A stretch of DNA of 64,000 nucleotides from Neodiprion pinetum. Taxonomy: Eukaryota > Arthropoda > Insecta > Hymenoptera > Diprionidae. The notes under the pieces are model-generated. The model saw only the letters and a program-made list of their open reading frames with translations, did not search any database and had not been told where the DNA came from. Every line of letters starts with the position of its first letter. Positions within the stretch are counted from its first letter, which is position 1. Made by a program: the position numbers and the translations under genes. The stretch lies in assembly GCF_021155775.2 (NCBI RefSeq), contig NC_060232.1, positions 19,599,922-19,663,921 on the forward strand, written 5' to 3'. Below, one piece after another: positions 1-13,100 of this stretch.

Positions 1-163
1 AAAAAAAAACCAAAAGCCTGTAATATCTTGTTCGTAATGCGCTATTTCGTCCCTGTCGAAGCTCGGGTGCGTGACTCCAGTTCTGGCGCTCTCTAGGATT
101 ATTCCGCGACTCGATTTTCGAAACCCTGATTCCTGGATTCCGCCCAGGGTTCAAGGAGTCTCT

Positions 164-200
164 TGTAACGGGCAGGCCTAACCGAAATGCCACGTTACAA

Positions 201-238
<38 letters not shown>

Positions 239-239
239 A
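164..239. repeat. 36-bp terminal-inverted unit plus TA microsatellite
   Basis: Positions 164-199 begin TGTAACGGGC and end CGTTACA, so the ends are inverted. A TA dinucleotide run of about 37 bases follows (203-239), and TGTAACGGGCAG occurs again at 240. This looks like the edge of an LTR-type element broken by a microsatellite. Confidence 0.45.
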
Positions 240-1090
240 TGTAACGGGCAGTGGTTCAAATTCGCATCAACACCAACAGTGCCCGTGACATGTACAAAAC
301 ATGTCAACAACTGACACAGACAGCTGATCGAGACGACCATCGACAGCGACCGTGACCTGTTAGCATTCAAAATACTAAACAAAGACGACGGACGCTGACC
401 AACGCATACCAGGACGACGACCCACAACGGGACACACAAATAGAGAAATGACGTCGACAGGATCATCCAACAACAGCTCCGGAAGATTATAAAACTGGCG
501 CACCACGAAGAGCGGTTACCAGTTGTCCGGCAAAGCGCCGAACTGCGTCACAGAGTAGGATAGTCAAAATTATTAGACCAGTTGCCGGGCAAAGCGCCGA
601 TCTGCGTCACGGTGTAAAGGGGTAATCACAGCTAGGGGACCAGTTGTCCGGCAAAGCGCCGAGCTGCGTCAATTTTATAACGAAGCGTTTCTCGTCTAGA
701 GAGCGTTATCGAACTTCACGAGGATAGGAAAGTAAATTCAAGCATAGAGCTTATTCCAAATTTTAGTACAGAGATAGAATATTAGAGTCCACGATAGCCC
801 GGGACTTCTAGATGACTATTAAGTTAGGCGGAGTAGTTAACATTTGAGCTGTAGGGAAGTTTAGGAGCAGAACCGATAAATGCTGTTAGAAATGATTCTT
901 TCTTTAATTTTATTTTCATTTTTGTTCACTACGGTTATATTTTTGTAAATCTTTATTTTATCTACTGACAAAGACAATTGTACCTTCATAAATCGCGATT
1001 AAACATATGTTATATTTAAACGTGGGGGTGAGAGTGTACTGAGCGGTGGTTGTTAATGATTAATTGAATAATCAAGCTCCCACGCAACGA
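240..1090 (+). mobile_element. Possible LTR retrotransposon LTR remnant
   Basis: The stretch begins TGTAACGGGCAG, the kind of start seen in insect LTRs, and holds a TATA-like TTATAAAAC at about 487-495 followed by three tandem copies of a 33-base motif. A similar arrangement (TGTAACGAGC start, CTATAAAAAC downstream) occurs at 53761. The right end is not defined; no primer binding site or paired LTR was found. An LTR is an inference, and an unrelated repeat is possible. Confidence 0.35.
518..671 (+). repeat. Three tandem copies of a 33-base motif
   Basis: Copies lie at 518-550, 577-609 and 639-671, spaced 59 and 62 bases. Each reads ACCAGTTG(T/C)C(C/G)GGCAAAG then CGCCGA(A/T/G)CTGCGTCA. The core is far better conserved than the spacers, which suggests selection on the motif or a protein-binding array, for example enhancer repeats in a U3 region. 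Confidence 0.7.
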
Positions 1091-3730
1091 CAATGAATAA
1101 ATATTAAAACTAAGAAAAGACCTACCTTTCGATAAGCCGGTAATTTGTAGGATCGTGTTGCTATAGTCCTGTACAGGTCTGTGAGGTTTGTTTAAATTGT
1201 TGAGGCAATTTTATAATAATGAAAATGGGAAAAAGGTCGCTCAAAATAAATGGTTTAATATGATTTAACTGGTAAAAGATGAAGTATATTCTGTATGATT
1301 TGGTGATTGAAATGTGTGATAACAATGAATGGTGATAATGACATAAAAGCCGAAAGTAACAATTTATAAAGCGTTTGAGTTTATATAACGATCCACGCCG
1401 ACGGACGAATTTATATTCAAATGCAGAGAAGCTGCAGAATCACTAAATTTAACCGTTTGCGGGTTTTGGCAAATTATCTGTTATTCTATTTTAAAGGATA
1501 TTATTATTTGGTACCAGGAACATCTACTCTGAACGATGGTTATAACTAACTGGTCGTGATTATTCGATATTGTATCTCTCTTTTTAGATTATCTTAAATC
1601 AATTATATATCGTGTTGTTAATTCTTGTTGGTTAAATCTTGCAAACAGTAAGTATGATTTAATTGGGGGTAGTGAAGCTAGCCACCAATTCTAGACTTGC
1701 TTTTAAATGAATATTACTGAAGTAAATTTTGATTATAAAGGTGAAACAAGAATTCGTTCAATTTCGAAGATTAACACTCGGATTGACTTATCTTTAGGTG
1801 AATCGGTCGACGAGATTGAGAGCTGTCGGATCGTGTCGGTCTGCGTCAGTAGAATTCTGGACCAGGGCCTCACCTCAAGTTCGGAAGAGTTGATGAATCG
1901 AACGATGTTGAACGTCGGTCACTTAGTCTTTGTGGATTTAGAATGATATCTTACTATAGAAAGCTATAGTTGAAAGTGTCAATTTGATTTTGATATATGT
2001 TAAAAATGATTCCAAAGATTATTTATTAAAAACGATAGTGTAGTTATTATTATCAGCACTTAAAGTTACCTGATTCGGTTGAATCAGGGCCGAACTCGAT
2101 TTAATTACGGAAAATGGAATAGCATAAAAATGTCTATTCTCGAAATGATGAGATTTAGTAAAGCACAGAAAAGATGGAAACGTAGAAGATAGTGAGTCTT
2201 TTGCAGCTAACAGAATAACTGAATGCTCGAATTTGACAAATTAGCGTGAGACTTTAAGTCGGTCACAACTAAGATTTTCCGAACGCTACTATTGCTCAAG
2301 AAGGGCTAATACGGGTTGACGTCCACGCACCTCGCGACTTGACAGACGAAAGACGCGGCTTCTTGGGCCCGAGGGTCCAAGGAGCTGCAGTTGTAATAAG
2401 TTACAACGGTAATTAGCCAATGAGGTGCGAGGGCGACCTCCCGGTGCCCAAATCCACATGGTCAGCGTTACTTCACGCTCTTCGACGGTGTTCCGACGAT
2501 TCTCAATCTCGTCGGTGACACATTGAAAATATGAACAAAAGATATTTACATGCAATGTTCACACATTCATTCATACATCCTAATAAGTAATCTATTTTAA
2601 TTTGGTGGTTCCAAAGGTAGTGGTTTATCCTAGTTATTGGTTATAGTTTTAACTTAAAAAGAGGGATATTTCCAGACTGAGCGCTACTGATGCTAATTCA
2701 GCAGTCCCTTATCTCCGTTCTTGGTACCAGTTAAATAGAAGGAAGTCGAACCTTATACTAGGGATCATTGTTGGTCTCTACGTGACTTTTGCCGGGAGGG
2801 GTGGAACTCGCCGTTATTAGAATATGAGATTTTGATGAAATAATATCTGTGCATTGCAGAAATTAAAGAAATGAAATGAAATGGAATTTTGAAAAAGGTA
2901 CGCCAAGGCGGTACGTCGGGGCATAACACCATCTTGATGATGGTCTCACAAATTGATAATTGATGAAGCCCTTGAAATGTTCCATACATCAACTTCAACT
3001 CGATATATATTAGAACTTACCAGTCAGATTTCTTCAAAATTTCGGAAATCGCTATTTTTATACGATTACTTGCGCTTGTGTGAATTCTAATGTAAAATAA
3101 TTCGTGGCTCGAGAGCTATTTGGTGCGGTGATATCATTGACAAATTCTCAGATGGACATTGATCATTTGTACAGCTTGCGAAAACCAATCTACGGTTACT
3201 TGATGGCGAACCTTGATGTATATGTATATAAGTATTGTGGCAATGAATGAAACGTTCGAAAATAACAACAATAAAACTAAATTGAACGCTGTCTGTTTAT
3301 TTTGCTATCTATCTTGACGATTATTATTCGAAAATACAAAAAGATCCATAAAAATGAGAAACATTAATTCCAAGAATATCGACAGAAGTACATTTATCTG
3401 GCACTGTATAATACAGTCTACTATGGAAGATACAGTGTTCAGTACGCAAATTCATGATCCTACCAAAAATATAATAGTTCAACCAATACACGTTCTAAAT
3501 ATACGAATTTATTGCATTAAACGCTAAGTAGACACTCAAAAATAAGTAAGATAATAATATGTTTGCTTTGAATGCCCTGAATTGTGTTGAAGTTTAACAT
3601 GAATATTTTTTTATTAGCCTAATAATCTGATGTATCAATTATACACAGCTATACGATTTATAAAAATAAAACGAAAATAATGTCTGTCATCATTAATGAC
3701 GAGGGTGATAAACATTATATATGCCTGTTA
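1091..3730. other. No gene recognised
   Basis: AT-rich sequence. Open frames here, such as a 79-codon frame at 1707-1946, have no recognisable domain, no splice context and no similarity that I can name. Nothing supportable is present. Confidence 0.5.
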
Positions 3731-4385
3731 GATTGGTCCCTATTTGGGAGTCGAAAAAATTTTCATTGGGACACCCCCCAGATCTATTCCAGATCATTGG
3801 AAAAAATCTGAGTAAAGTTTCAAGCCCGTACGTCAACTGAAACACGTGCCGATGACGTCTGAAAGTTTTAAAAGTAAATACATGTAGTTTTTATAACCAG
3901 TTATTTCGTTTTGTATGACTGGTATAAATTGAGAGACCGATTTGAAACTTGGCAGAGTTGCTGCTTATAATAATAGAAACTAAACCGTGAGAATTTCAAA
4001 ATTTTATCATCATTTTATAATATATCTCTTTTTATAAAAAAGCTTAATGGTATCACCTTTATTAGGCTTATAGATAAGGGAACAATAATTATAAAATTTT
4101 GAAATTTTCAGGGTTTATTTCTATTATTATAAACAATAACTCTGCCAAGTTTCGAATCGGTCCCTCAATTTATACGTCATACAAAACGAAACAACTGGTT
4201 ATAAACACTACATGTATTTTACATTCAATACTCACAGAGCTTAGCGGCACGTGTTCCAGTTGACGTACGGGCTTCAAACTTTACTCAGGTTTTATTCTAA
4301 TGATCTGGATTTTTTTTTATGATTTGGTATAGATCTGGGAAGCGTCCCAATGAAAATTTTTCCGATCCTCAAATAAGAACCACCC
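3731..4385. mobile_element. Foldback MITE with TA target duplication
   Basis: The two halves are imperfect inverted copies of each other over about 300 bases per arm (for example CATTGGGACAC on the left and GCGTCCCAATG on the right). TA flanks both ends (3729-3730 and 4386-4387). It has no coding capacity. The structure fits a Tc1/mariner-type MITE; superfamily assignment rests only on the TA. Confidence 0.7.
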
Positions 4386-4387
4386 TA

Positions 4388-6820
4388 ATGCCTATATATA
4401 ACATATAAAACGTTTAACGTATATGCATACGGTCTTAAAGGTAGAGATAATACTTATACGTATAAAAATCAAGTAAATTGAAAACAAACTTCAGGGTCAA
4501 GAAATGTTGATTAATAAAAGTATTAAAATGAAATCCAAATGTTAAAATATGAAGTATTGGTGGTATTCATAGAAGTATATTATACTACATTCAAAATCGT
4601 TGAACTTAACGAACAAAATGATATAACCAATAGATAAGTATTATTACTTAAAAAATGCGTTATTGCTATTGATAAAAAGAAAAACAGAAAGAAACAGGTA
4701 TATTGTCTGTATTCACCAGAACTTCAAGTAGCTGTTAAAAAGAATTCAAAATGTATTAGCATCCTGACATATCCTAATATATTTTAAGATTATGACTTAA
4801 AAATTAAACACTCGACTGATTTAAATTAGGTGCAAAGCAATATTACAAATTTTATGCATAAAGAATATTGACTAAGAAATCAGCGTTAAATGATTACCAA
4901 ATTTAGATATTTTGTAATGAAGTGTTATTATATTGGCTACATATAATATGATAGAATTTATATTAATAAACAATAAATGCACTTAATTTGTTCTGTGGAT
5001 GGCCGTTTTTTTCCAAATTATTATTATTATTATCATTTTTTTTTTTTTGTATGGAGTATTTCATATCACAGTTGAAGCTACTTTTTTACGATATGGTTAT
5101 TAGCTTCTGTGATAACTAACCACATGTAGAATACGTAACCGGTAGCGTGCGTTACTTCAAGACATCTTGCCGAGCTTTAAAGTACTTTTTCGTCAATCTC
5201 TACTTCTCTTCGAGATTGGAAATATGGTTTCACTTTAAATTTAGTCGCGTTTGTGACAGCAATAATTTTGAAAAGAAAATATCTTCATTTCCTTACCATA
5301 TCTTCTTCGTTTGTAAGCTAACTGTGTTTTAGTTTCAATCGAACTTTTCAAATACTTTGGAATGTCCCAAAAAGAAAACCAGAAAATTAGATCCCTACAG
5401 AAGTCAGTACGATTACTATATTATAAAATTGAGAATTTTGAAATAAAAAAAAATGCTCCAGATATAACATTATAAATTTCTATTTCTTTAACAGTACTTA
5501 ATATGAGAATCTCCCAACTAATATTAATTTTTTACAAACAATATACTTATTCAGTAATGAATACTGTTGGAATCCTCCAGGGATTTTTTAATCATATACA
5601 GTCGGTGACTGATATTCTTTTGCTTAAAAAGGAATATTTATTATTTATTAAACACTAGAAAGGATTAGTAACCGAAATTTCAGCCTTTTTTCAGAATGGT
5701 ATTTACTCACTCATAAACCATCAGAACTTTCCAGAACTTGTAAAAAAAAAAACCCAAAACTGTCAATTTGATACTCACTTTGACTACCTCAAAGTATCTA
5801 ACGCTCTCAACATTTTTCGTCGACAAGTTCTGGTAATACACTGTGATTATACGTGAACATTTTTTCAATAAACTGTAATTTTATCAAGTCTAACAAACGT
5901 TTTATACCAATTAAGTGTCTTAATAACGAAAAATTTCGTATTAATATATTTGAGCATTGAATCTTGGGTTTTAATACTAGGCATTAACACAACTTATAAA
6001 ACCTATCTGAGATATCGAATGAAAAATTATTCATCTGAAGAACGAAAAAAATGATTTTCTATAAGATATGAGAAACATGCTTGCATGTTTCTGTTATTTG
6101 TACATTAAGCAAAACTTTTTCTTGTGCTCGATTTGTACTTTAGGTTACACCTTTGCTCTTTGGGTTTCATTATCACATTGAAATTTGAAAAGTACTTATG
6201 ACAGAACGATGCTTAATCTCATCTTAAAAGGTACTAATTTATGCATTGGAATCTGACGTACGTCAGAAACACAGAGGACAATTAAAGTACAGTTGTAAAC
6301 CCACGTTAACGATTATTGGGATCCAACACTAACCTTTACGGTTGCGTGTGAGGTGTTAGCCGTGAACTTTTAAGAAGAAGAATCTTCACAACCTGGAAAA
6401 AAAAAACAAAGTTGGTTTCAGTTATTTTTCCATGTATTCAACTGTTCATAACAAATTCATATTTTGTGTGACAATAGGGTTGATCGAAACTACTGATATA
6501 TGACATAAAAGAGCATCACTCTGCAACTTCAAAGAGGTGAGTTTCCAATGATTAAATTGCCATAAAAGTGAATATTCCTATCAATCATAACTTTCGGGAA
6601 TATTCGTTGATTACCTACTGCGAATTTCACATAAGAAAACCAAGTTAGTTACATTTATTGTAACCTCGACTAGCCTACATTGTAGAAAATTGTTGAATAT
6701 GAACAGAATTCAAGTCAGCCAAATTTATAAGTTGAAGCTGGAGAAACAAATGTAGCAGGGTACTAATTTATGCTCTAAAATTTATGTTATCAATTTTATA
6801 AATGTAAGGTCAATCGTCAA
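4388..6820. other. No gene recognised
   Basis: AT-rich sequence downstream of the zinc-finger gene. No coding signature, RNA gene or clear element seen. Confidence 0.5.
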
Positions 6821-6823
6821 ACT

Positions 6824-6829
6824 TTTATT
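6824..6829 (-). terminator. Poly(A) signal of the zinc-finger gene
   Basis: AATAAA on the minus strand, about 127 bases after the stop codon at 6956-6958, in a suitable place to end the transcript. Confidence 0.45.
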
Positions 6830-6955
6830 AATGAGTTACGATATTGGAAGTATGCAAGCAAACTGATTTTTATAGCCTTTAAAACTAAAACTGATTGTGA
6901 CGATTGGACATAACTTTGGTTGCGTAACAAGAATCTCACCATTCACTAATTATGG

Positions 6956-7145
6956 TTACGTAGACCTGTAATACAATAATTCTGTACCTTCGCATTCGTT
7001 CAAGTGTCGTGTGTACTCTTTTTTCCTAGTAAATTTTCGGTTACAAGAGCTGCAGTGGAATTCTTGAATCAAATGGTAGTCATTTATGTGGCGCAGCAGA
7101 AATTTTTTCTCAGAGAAATGTTCTTTGCATTGCCTGCAGGTCAAA
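6956..7145 (-). CDS. Zinc-finger gene exon 6 (fingers 3-4, stop)
   Basis: This last exon has an ATTAG acceptor and encodes fingers 3 (CRQCKEHFSEKKFLLRH) and 4 (CSSCNRKFTRKKEYTRH), then ends in TAA at 6956-6958. Finger 4 has cysteine in place of the last histidine. Confidence 0.85.
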
Positions 7146-10100
7146 CTAATTTAAAGAATGATTAGTACAATTTTTCTAGATATGTAATTAGGTTGAAATT
7201 TGTAACGTTATTGTAACGAAACATTGTGAAAAATTCATTACTTTTTCATTTTTACATTAACTTTAAAGGAACTAAGATTTCAAAACATGAATATGTCTTG
7301 TTTTACTATAGTTTACTGAATTTTAAATAACTTCAAAGTCCCGAAAAACATTTTTCATCAGCATAAATCGTTACTAACTTGAACATGATATTTACCTAAT
7401 AACATTCTAATGACATAGTGGATACAAATTTCAATATATCAACATAAAACGCATAATGTCAGAGATTTAATATTTTCAGTGTATATACGTACCTATAATC
7501 TTCATGCAATTTGAAATGTTTCGCAATGGCTGCGGACATAACATATTCCTTTGAGCACTTGTCACAAACGTATTTTTTGTTTTTGTAAATGAACTGGGAA
7601 GGCCGATAACGATGAATATCTTTCACATGGTTATCCAAGGTCACATCTGATCTGTAAGTTACAGGATTTACAAAATAAATTTAGGTCTTCAAACTGCTGT
7701 AGATGGAACAAATTTGCTTGTTTCTAACCAGTGCTCTTCACTTACTTGTATGTTTTATCGCAGTAGGGGCAAGGCATTCGTGCAGTGTCATGTATTTGCT
7801 TATTACTTTTCCTTTTAGAATTATTCCGCGCAGCTAGTAAACAATTGGTAAGTACAAGAGATCAATATTAAATGCTCAGAACACCAAATGTCTGATACAA
7901 ATAGCGAATGAATGATCATTATGTGACAGAAATTTACAACTTTCGACGATTATTCCTTGAAACTCTCGTTTCTTACGTTTGCTTTCAACAAGTTAAGACA
8001 CAATTGCTGAATTCAAGTTTTATGGTTTTGTTTTTCTTATTGTCAATTTGGGATGCACGTTGTTGATGTAAAACCAGTTAAGTTATTTCTATCCTCAAAG
8101 CATGATTACCGTTAAGAGGATCATCGAGTGGATGAAAAGCTTTTTAGTGTTTGGAGGTTTCAGTAATAAGCCTGTTTACTAACGAGGAAATATTATTGTA
8201 ACTCAACGAATTTTTCACTCAAAATATTTTCAGTTGTTTCGAAACCGATCCCAAAGTGAAAACTATGTAGGTCGAATAGTTTGCAAACTTTTAAGGACTT
8301 ATAAAAATTATAATGATAAATTAAAGTTATAATTGTAAAGTATTTTTACACAAAGGTAGTTTCTTTAGTTATTAGTACTTATGAGTTAACATTAATGATA
8401 ATTCTTTGATGTTAGGGAACGCATATCTTGTCCCGCCACAAGTTTTCACGTCATACTCATTATACAAGACGTGGTGCGATTTTTCCAGATTTTTCAACAT
8501 CATCCAAAAATTAAAAAAACAAATAGTAAGTGGTAAGGATGCTAAATGAATCATAAATCGGAACCAATAAATAAACCATTTTTGATAGGATTTTAAAAGC
8601 ATTGTATTTTCAACTCCAGCTTTATCCATTCCTACTTTATTTTATTTTCGTTTATTTTTAAACGTGATCAAAGATCCAATGTGATATAAAGAAAAAAATA
8701 CAGGTAGTTGTATTTGATAGCGCTACCATTTACTAGAATCACAACAAAATTGAGGATGCTAATAGTACGAGGCGACATGAAAAGCATGAAACAGGAAGAT
8801 GTACCTGAAGTTTCAGTTGGTCAAATTTGATTGAAGAGTTCCAGTGATGAACAAAAAGATCAATCAGCAGTAATTACACCAGTTCATACTTTCAAACTAC
8901 CCACATTTCATTCACTCTAAACAAATTTATTATGGAATCTCATTACCACCAGCAAGCTGAGTTTTCGATGACTTGATTAAACCTGATCGAGATGGAACTT
9001 TAAGTACATGAAGCACAAATACTTGTAGCGTGAATTGTAGCTAACAAAAATATGCATTCCATGATTTTGATGTCAGTATCAAGCATATTTTCCAAACGTC
9101 GGGAGCAAATTTTGTTTTATTACACATGTAAAGTTGTACCACATTTAGTCAATTAGATTTTTCTGTCCTGTTCTGTCTGTTTCTGTCAAGAACCAACAAT
9201 TAATGATTGAGTAGTACATGTCCCTAAATTACACCTACCCACAAGACACGCAATTCTAGTTTTTAATTGAAAAATTATGTACAGTTTTTCAGTTGCCCTC
9301 TTCACAACATCTAAAATTGGAATTGCTGTCAGCGAGAATAAAATGAAAATACATTGGACATTCCATTATAATCTGCGAATATTATTAGTCCAGTCAAATT
9401 AGCAAAAATAGAAAAATTAACCTGTGAAAAGCTATAAATTGGTGGAGATCTTTATTTCGGCATACTTTAAGATAGTCAGACGTGACCTCTACTTCCAAGC
9501 CTCGATCCGCTATCTTGAAGAAAGGGTGCTCCAATTTAATTTTTTCATATCTCGATAATCGTGCATTCGACCGTGATTGAGGTTATTATAAAAATTAAAG
9601 CTGATGAAATTCTCTATAAAAATGCTGAAACTCATTTTATTCATATCTTCAATAGTATTTTTGTAATAGATCGGTAAACACAGAACCAATTTTTACATAT
9701 ACGCTGTGCTTTTAAATGACGTTTTTCAATTAATTTTTTTAACCCTTTGCACCTGTCCGGCCAGGCTGTCCAGTACTGGTGGCCAGGCAGAATTCAGAAT
9801 CAATTATCAGCGATGGTAAGAGAGTGTGATAAGTTGGAAAATTTTGTTTACGAAATGACGTAACCAAACTGGCCACCAACTCTTAAACTATAGCAGGCCT
9901 AAGGCTGCCTTGACCCTCAAGTCCTTCGTTCCCCCTCAAGTTCTGTCGCTACGCAGCAGGCCCAGGTATAACCAGGGACTATTATGATACTCTATTTCGT
10001 AGACATTATTATCACATTCACTATGAAGAATTTCAAAATGTTGCCAATAGTTTTTTGTTGATATTTTGAGCGCATAGAAGCATAGATTCAAGAGCACAGC

Positions 10101-13100
10101 GTATAGGTAAAAATTGTTTCTGTGTTTACCGATGTATCACAGAGATATTGATGATATGAATAAAATGAATTGTACCTTTTTTATAAAGAATTTAATGTGC
10201 TTTACTTTTTATAATGACCTTAATCGCGATTGGATCAGCGATTAACAATATGATGAAAAAACTGGACTGGTGCACCTTATTTTCAATCGAGCGATCGAGC
10301 CTTGAAGGTAGAGGTCAGGATTTTTACTATATTCAAAAGCTTACCAATAAAAAGGTCTCCGCCAGTTTATAACTTTTCACAGGTTAATCCATCTATTTAC
10401 CTCATTTTTATCTAATTTGACTGGACTATATAGTATTATTAAAGAAAAGTATTATTAAAGATGCATGATATGATTCAAACCAAGTATACATAGGTTGTGC
10501 TTTACTTCAAGCGGTAAAATAGCACCATATTACAGTACAGACAAAAAGGTACTACTGAATGAATGATTTTACATGAAGGCAAACATAAAATGATACTTTA
10601 AAAATGTACAGGCAAACAGAAAATATATTAGCCACCAACCTTGTAAGTATTGCAAAAACCAGCTCCTGCTATAACTATAACGATACCTAATCTTTCCCAC
10701 TATACCAACATAAAATGTAATTAAAAATTGACAATTTGTAACTCATATCGGAAGGAGAATTTATTATAAGTCGCTAATTATAAATACAATAGTTACCTTG
10801 ACTTGGCTTTTCCAAATTTGTCACAAGCTCGTGTGTAGATCTAAGCTTCTCTAAAGAAGATACTTTACATGAAATTCTGAAATACATGATGACGGTTAAT
10901 TCAAATTCTGAAACTAGGATTAAAAGTCAACCAGAAATCGTGAGTACCTGAAGTTTCAATCAATCCAGCTTGGATGGACACTCAAGTTGTCACTACTCTT
11001 GTGTTCCGGTAATGAATTCTTAATGATAGAATGAATCTTGGTGATTCAGTTTGAAGGTAAATTTTCTATTGACCAATACTCACTTTTTATTGAAACTTCG
11101 TATTAGGTTTTGTAGCGAGCTCATTGATCAAAACTTTCAGTATACATACATGGTCTGTCCGGAAAGTAATCGCACTGAATTTTTCCTGCCCAGACAAAGC
11201 GACGGAGGGGGACCTTTTCGCATAGGTCAGGTTGTGGGGAGTCTTTACTAAGGAGCGCACCCATTCCCAATCGCCGTCAAGCTTTTCCAGAGTATGGGCC
11301 GATTTTAAAGCGAACCCCAGTCAAGGTGCCGCATCACACTTCACGATGAACCGTTTACTTGAGCAACATTACGTGATAAAGTTTTGTTTCGAACTCGGTA
11401 CAACCGTAAATGACACCCATGAAATGATCAACGGTCCCCAGCCACCCTACAGCCCAGATGTAGTCCCCCCAGACTTCTTTCTCTTCCCCCGACTCAAACA
11501 GGTTCCGAAAGGACGGCACCACGGTTCGGTCCAGGCCATTTAAGAGGCCGGGACGAGTCACCTTGCCTGCGGTTCACTTAAAAGTCGACCTACACTCCGG
11601 AAAGGCTCGAAGGCAATAGGGGATAGGTGCGCTGCTTAGCTAAGACTAACCACAACCCGACCCACGCGAAAAGGCCCCCCTCCGTCGTTCTGTCTGGGCG
11701 GGAAAAATTCAGCAGACTACTTTCCGGACAGACCCTGTAACCCTCAATTCTTTCAGGATTGATTAATTTATGTAAGCTGACAGTCAAATAAAAACGTTTG
11801 ACAGTATAGCATGATCCCATGGGAACATGAGCATATTAAGGGCTTCCATACAAGTTGAATTTTAAGAAAATCGATTTTTTTACATATCTTGAAAGTATAT
11901 AGTTTTAAGAATATTGTACATAAATCATATTAAAGCATTCTAAGAACTGTAAGAATTATGGAGGTTTCACTGAAGCAAGACGAAGTAACCCGAACAAGTG
12001 TTCATTGTTAATGATAATTTCTCATTAAGATAAAACTTCTTCGTCTCTTGCATTTCTTTCATGAAACAAGCCGTTTTGGACTTATCTGTATCTAAAAATA
12101 TCATTAAACAATCAATAATACTGCTCACCTTTCCCCAATCTGTAAACGCGTCTTTCTCAAAACACCATTTTCATAACCAGTATACATGATATCTCTAGAA
12201 CTGATCGACGTATCTTCTTCACATTTGTAAACGATATTTTTGGATGCTTTGTTCAGTTAGCTAAGATCAGTCTTAGAAAAAAATTCATACAAATGTTTAA
12301 AAAATAAATTTTAAGTCTCAAAATACAGACGAATTATTGACCTGACACTTCAAACAACTGCCATTCAACGATTTTTTTTTTTTGGCTTGTAGCTAACCAT
12401 ATTGTATATTACTAGTTAAGAATAAAGCAATTCTTTCCCAAAAGAAAAAATCTCAAAATATGCTCTTTTATGCCCATCTACTTGTATGTAAGCCCTTAAC
12501 ATTACTAAATATAAATCAAATTCATATTGTGTTAAAAAAAATGTGATTTTGATACATGAAAATTATACCTACGATTGGCCTTCAAGTAGATCTTGGTGAT
12601 TAAGGGACTCATTTGAACTGGGTATGAAGTGTCGATAGGTTACATTTAATTCCTTAGTGAAGTTGAAGTGTGATGCGTTTTTGCCGGTTTGATAGCCAGA
12701 AATTTTGCTGTAGAACCTTTTTGTGGAATGGAAGCGGCTAACGTCTGAATGGTTCTTCAGTGGCAATCGATGGATGTCATCAGAATTTTTCCCACTTTTA
12801 AAAGGCTGTGCATTTTTATAAGACATTTCTGAAATGCTTCTATGTGATATCAATGGCAACAAATCCATGCAATTGTGCGGACCATGTGCTAAGCTTTCCA
12901 AATTCGATGTACTCAATTTTTTTAGATTTCTTTTCCTAATCATCCATAGTGGTGAGCATCTACTACACGATTGCATAGTATCAGTATCAATGACTTTGGC
13001 ATCGCAGGTTGAGGGATGCTCGCTTCTTCTTCTTGACAATATATTTAGTAATAGAGAATCAGTATAATTCAGATGTCCGGTATCTAGGCAAGATGTAAGC

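Noticed and set aside
8372..8629. 85-codon minus-strand frame with hydrophobic stretch
   Set aside because: Inside an intron, no splice support, no family recognised, and its composition follows the local AT bias.
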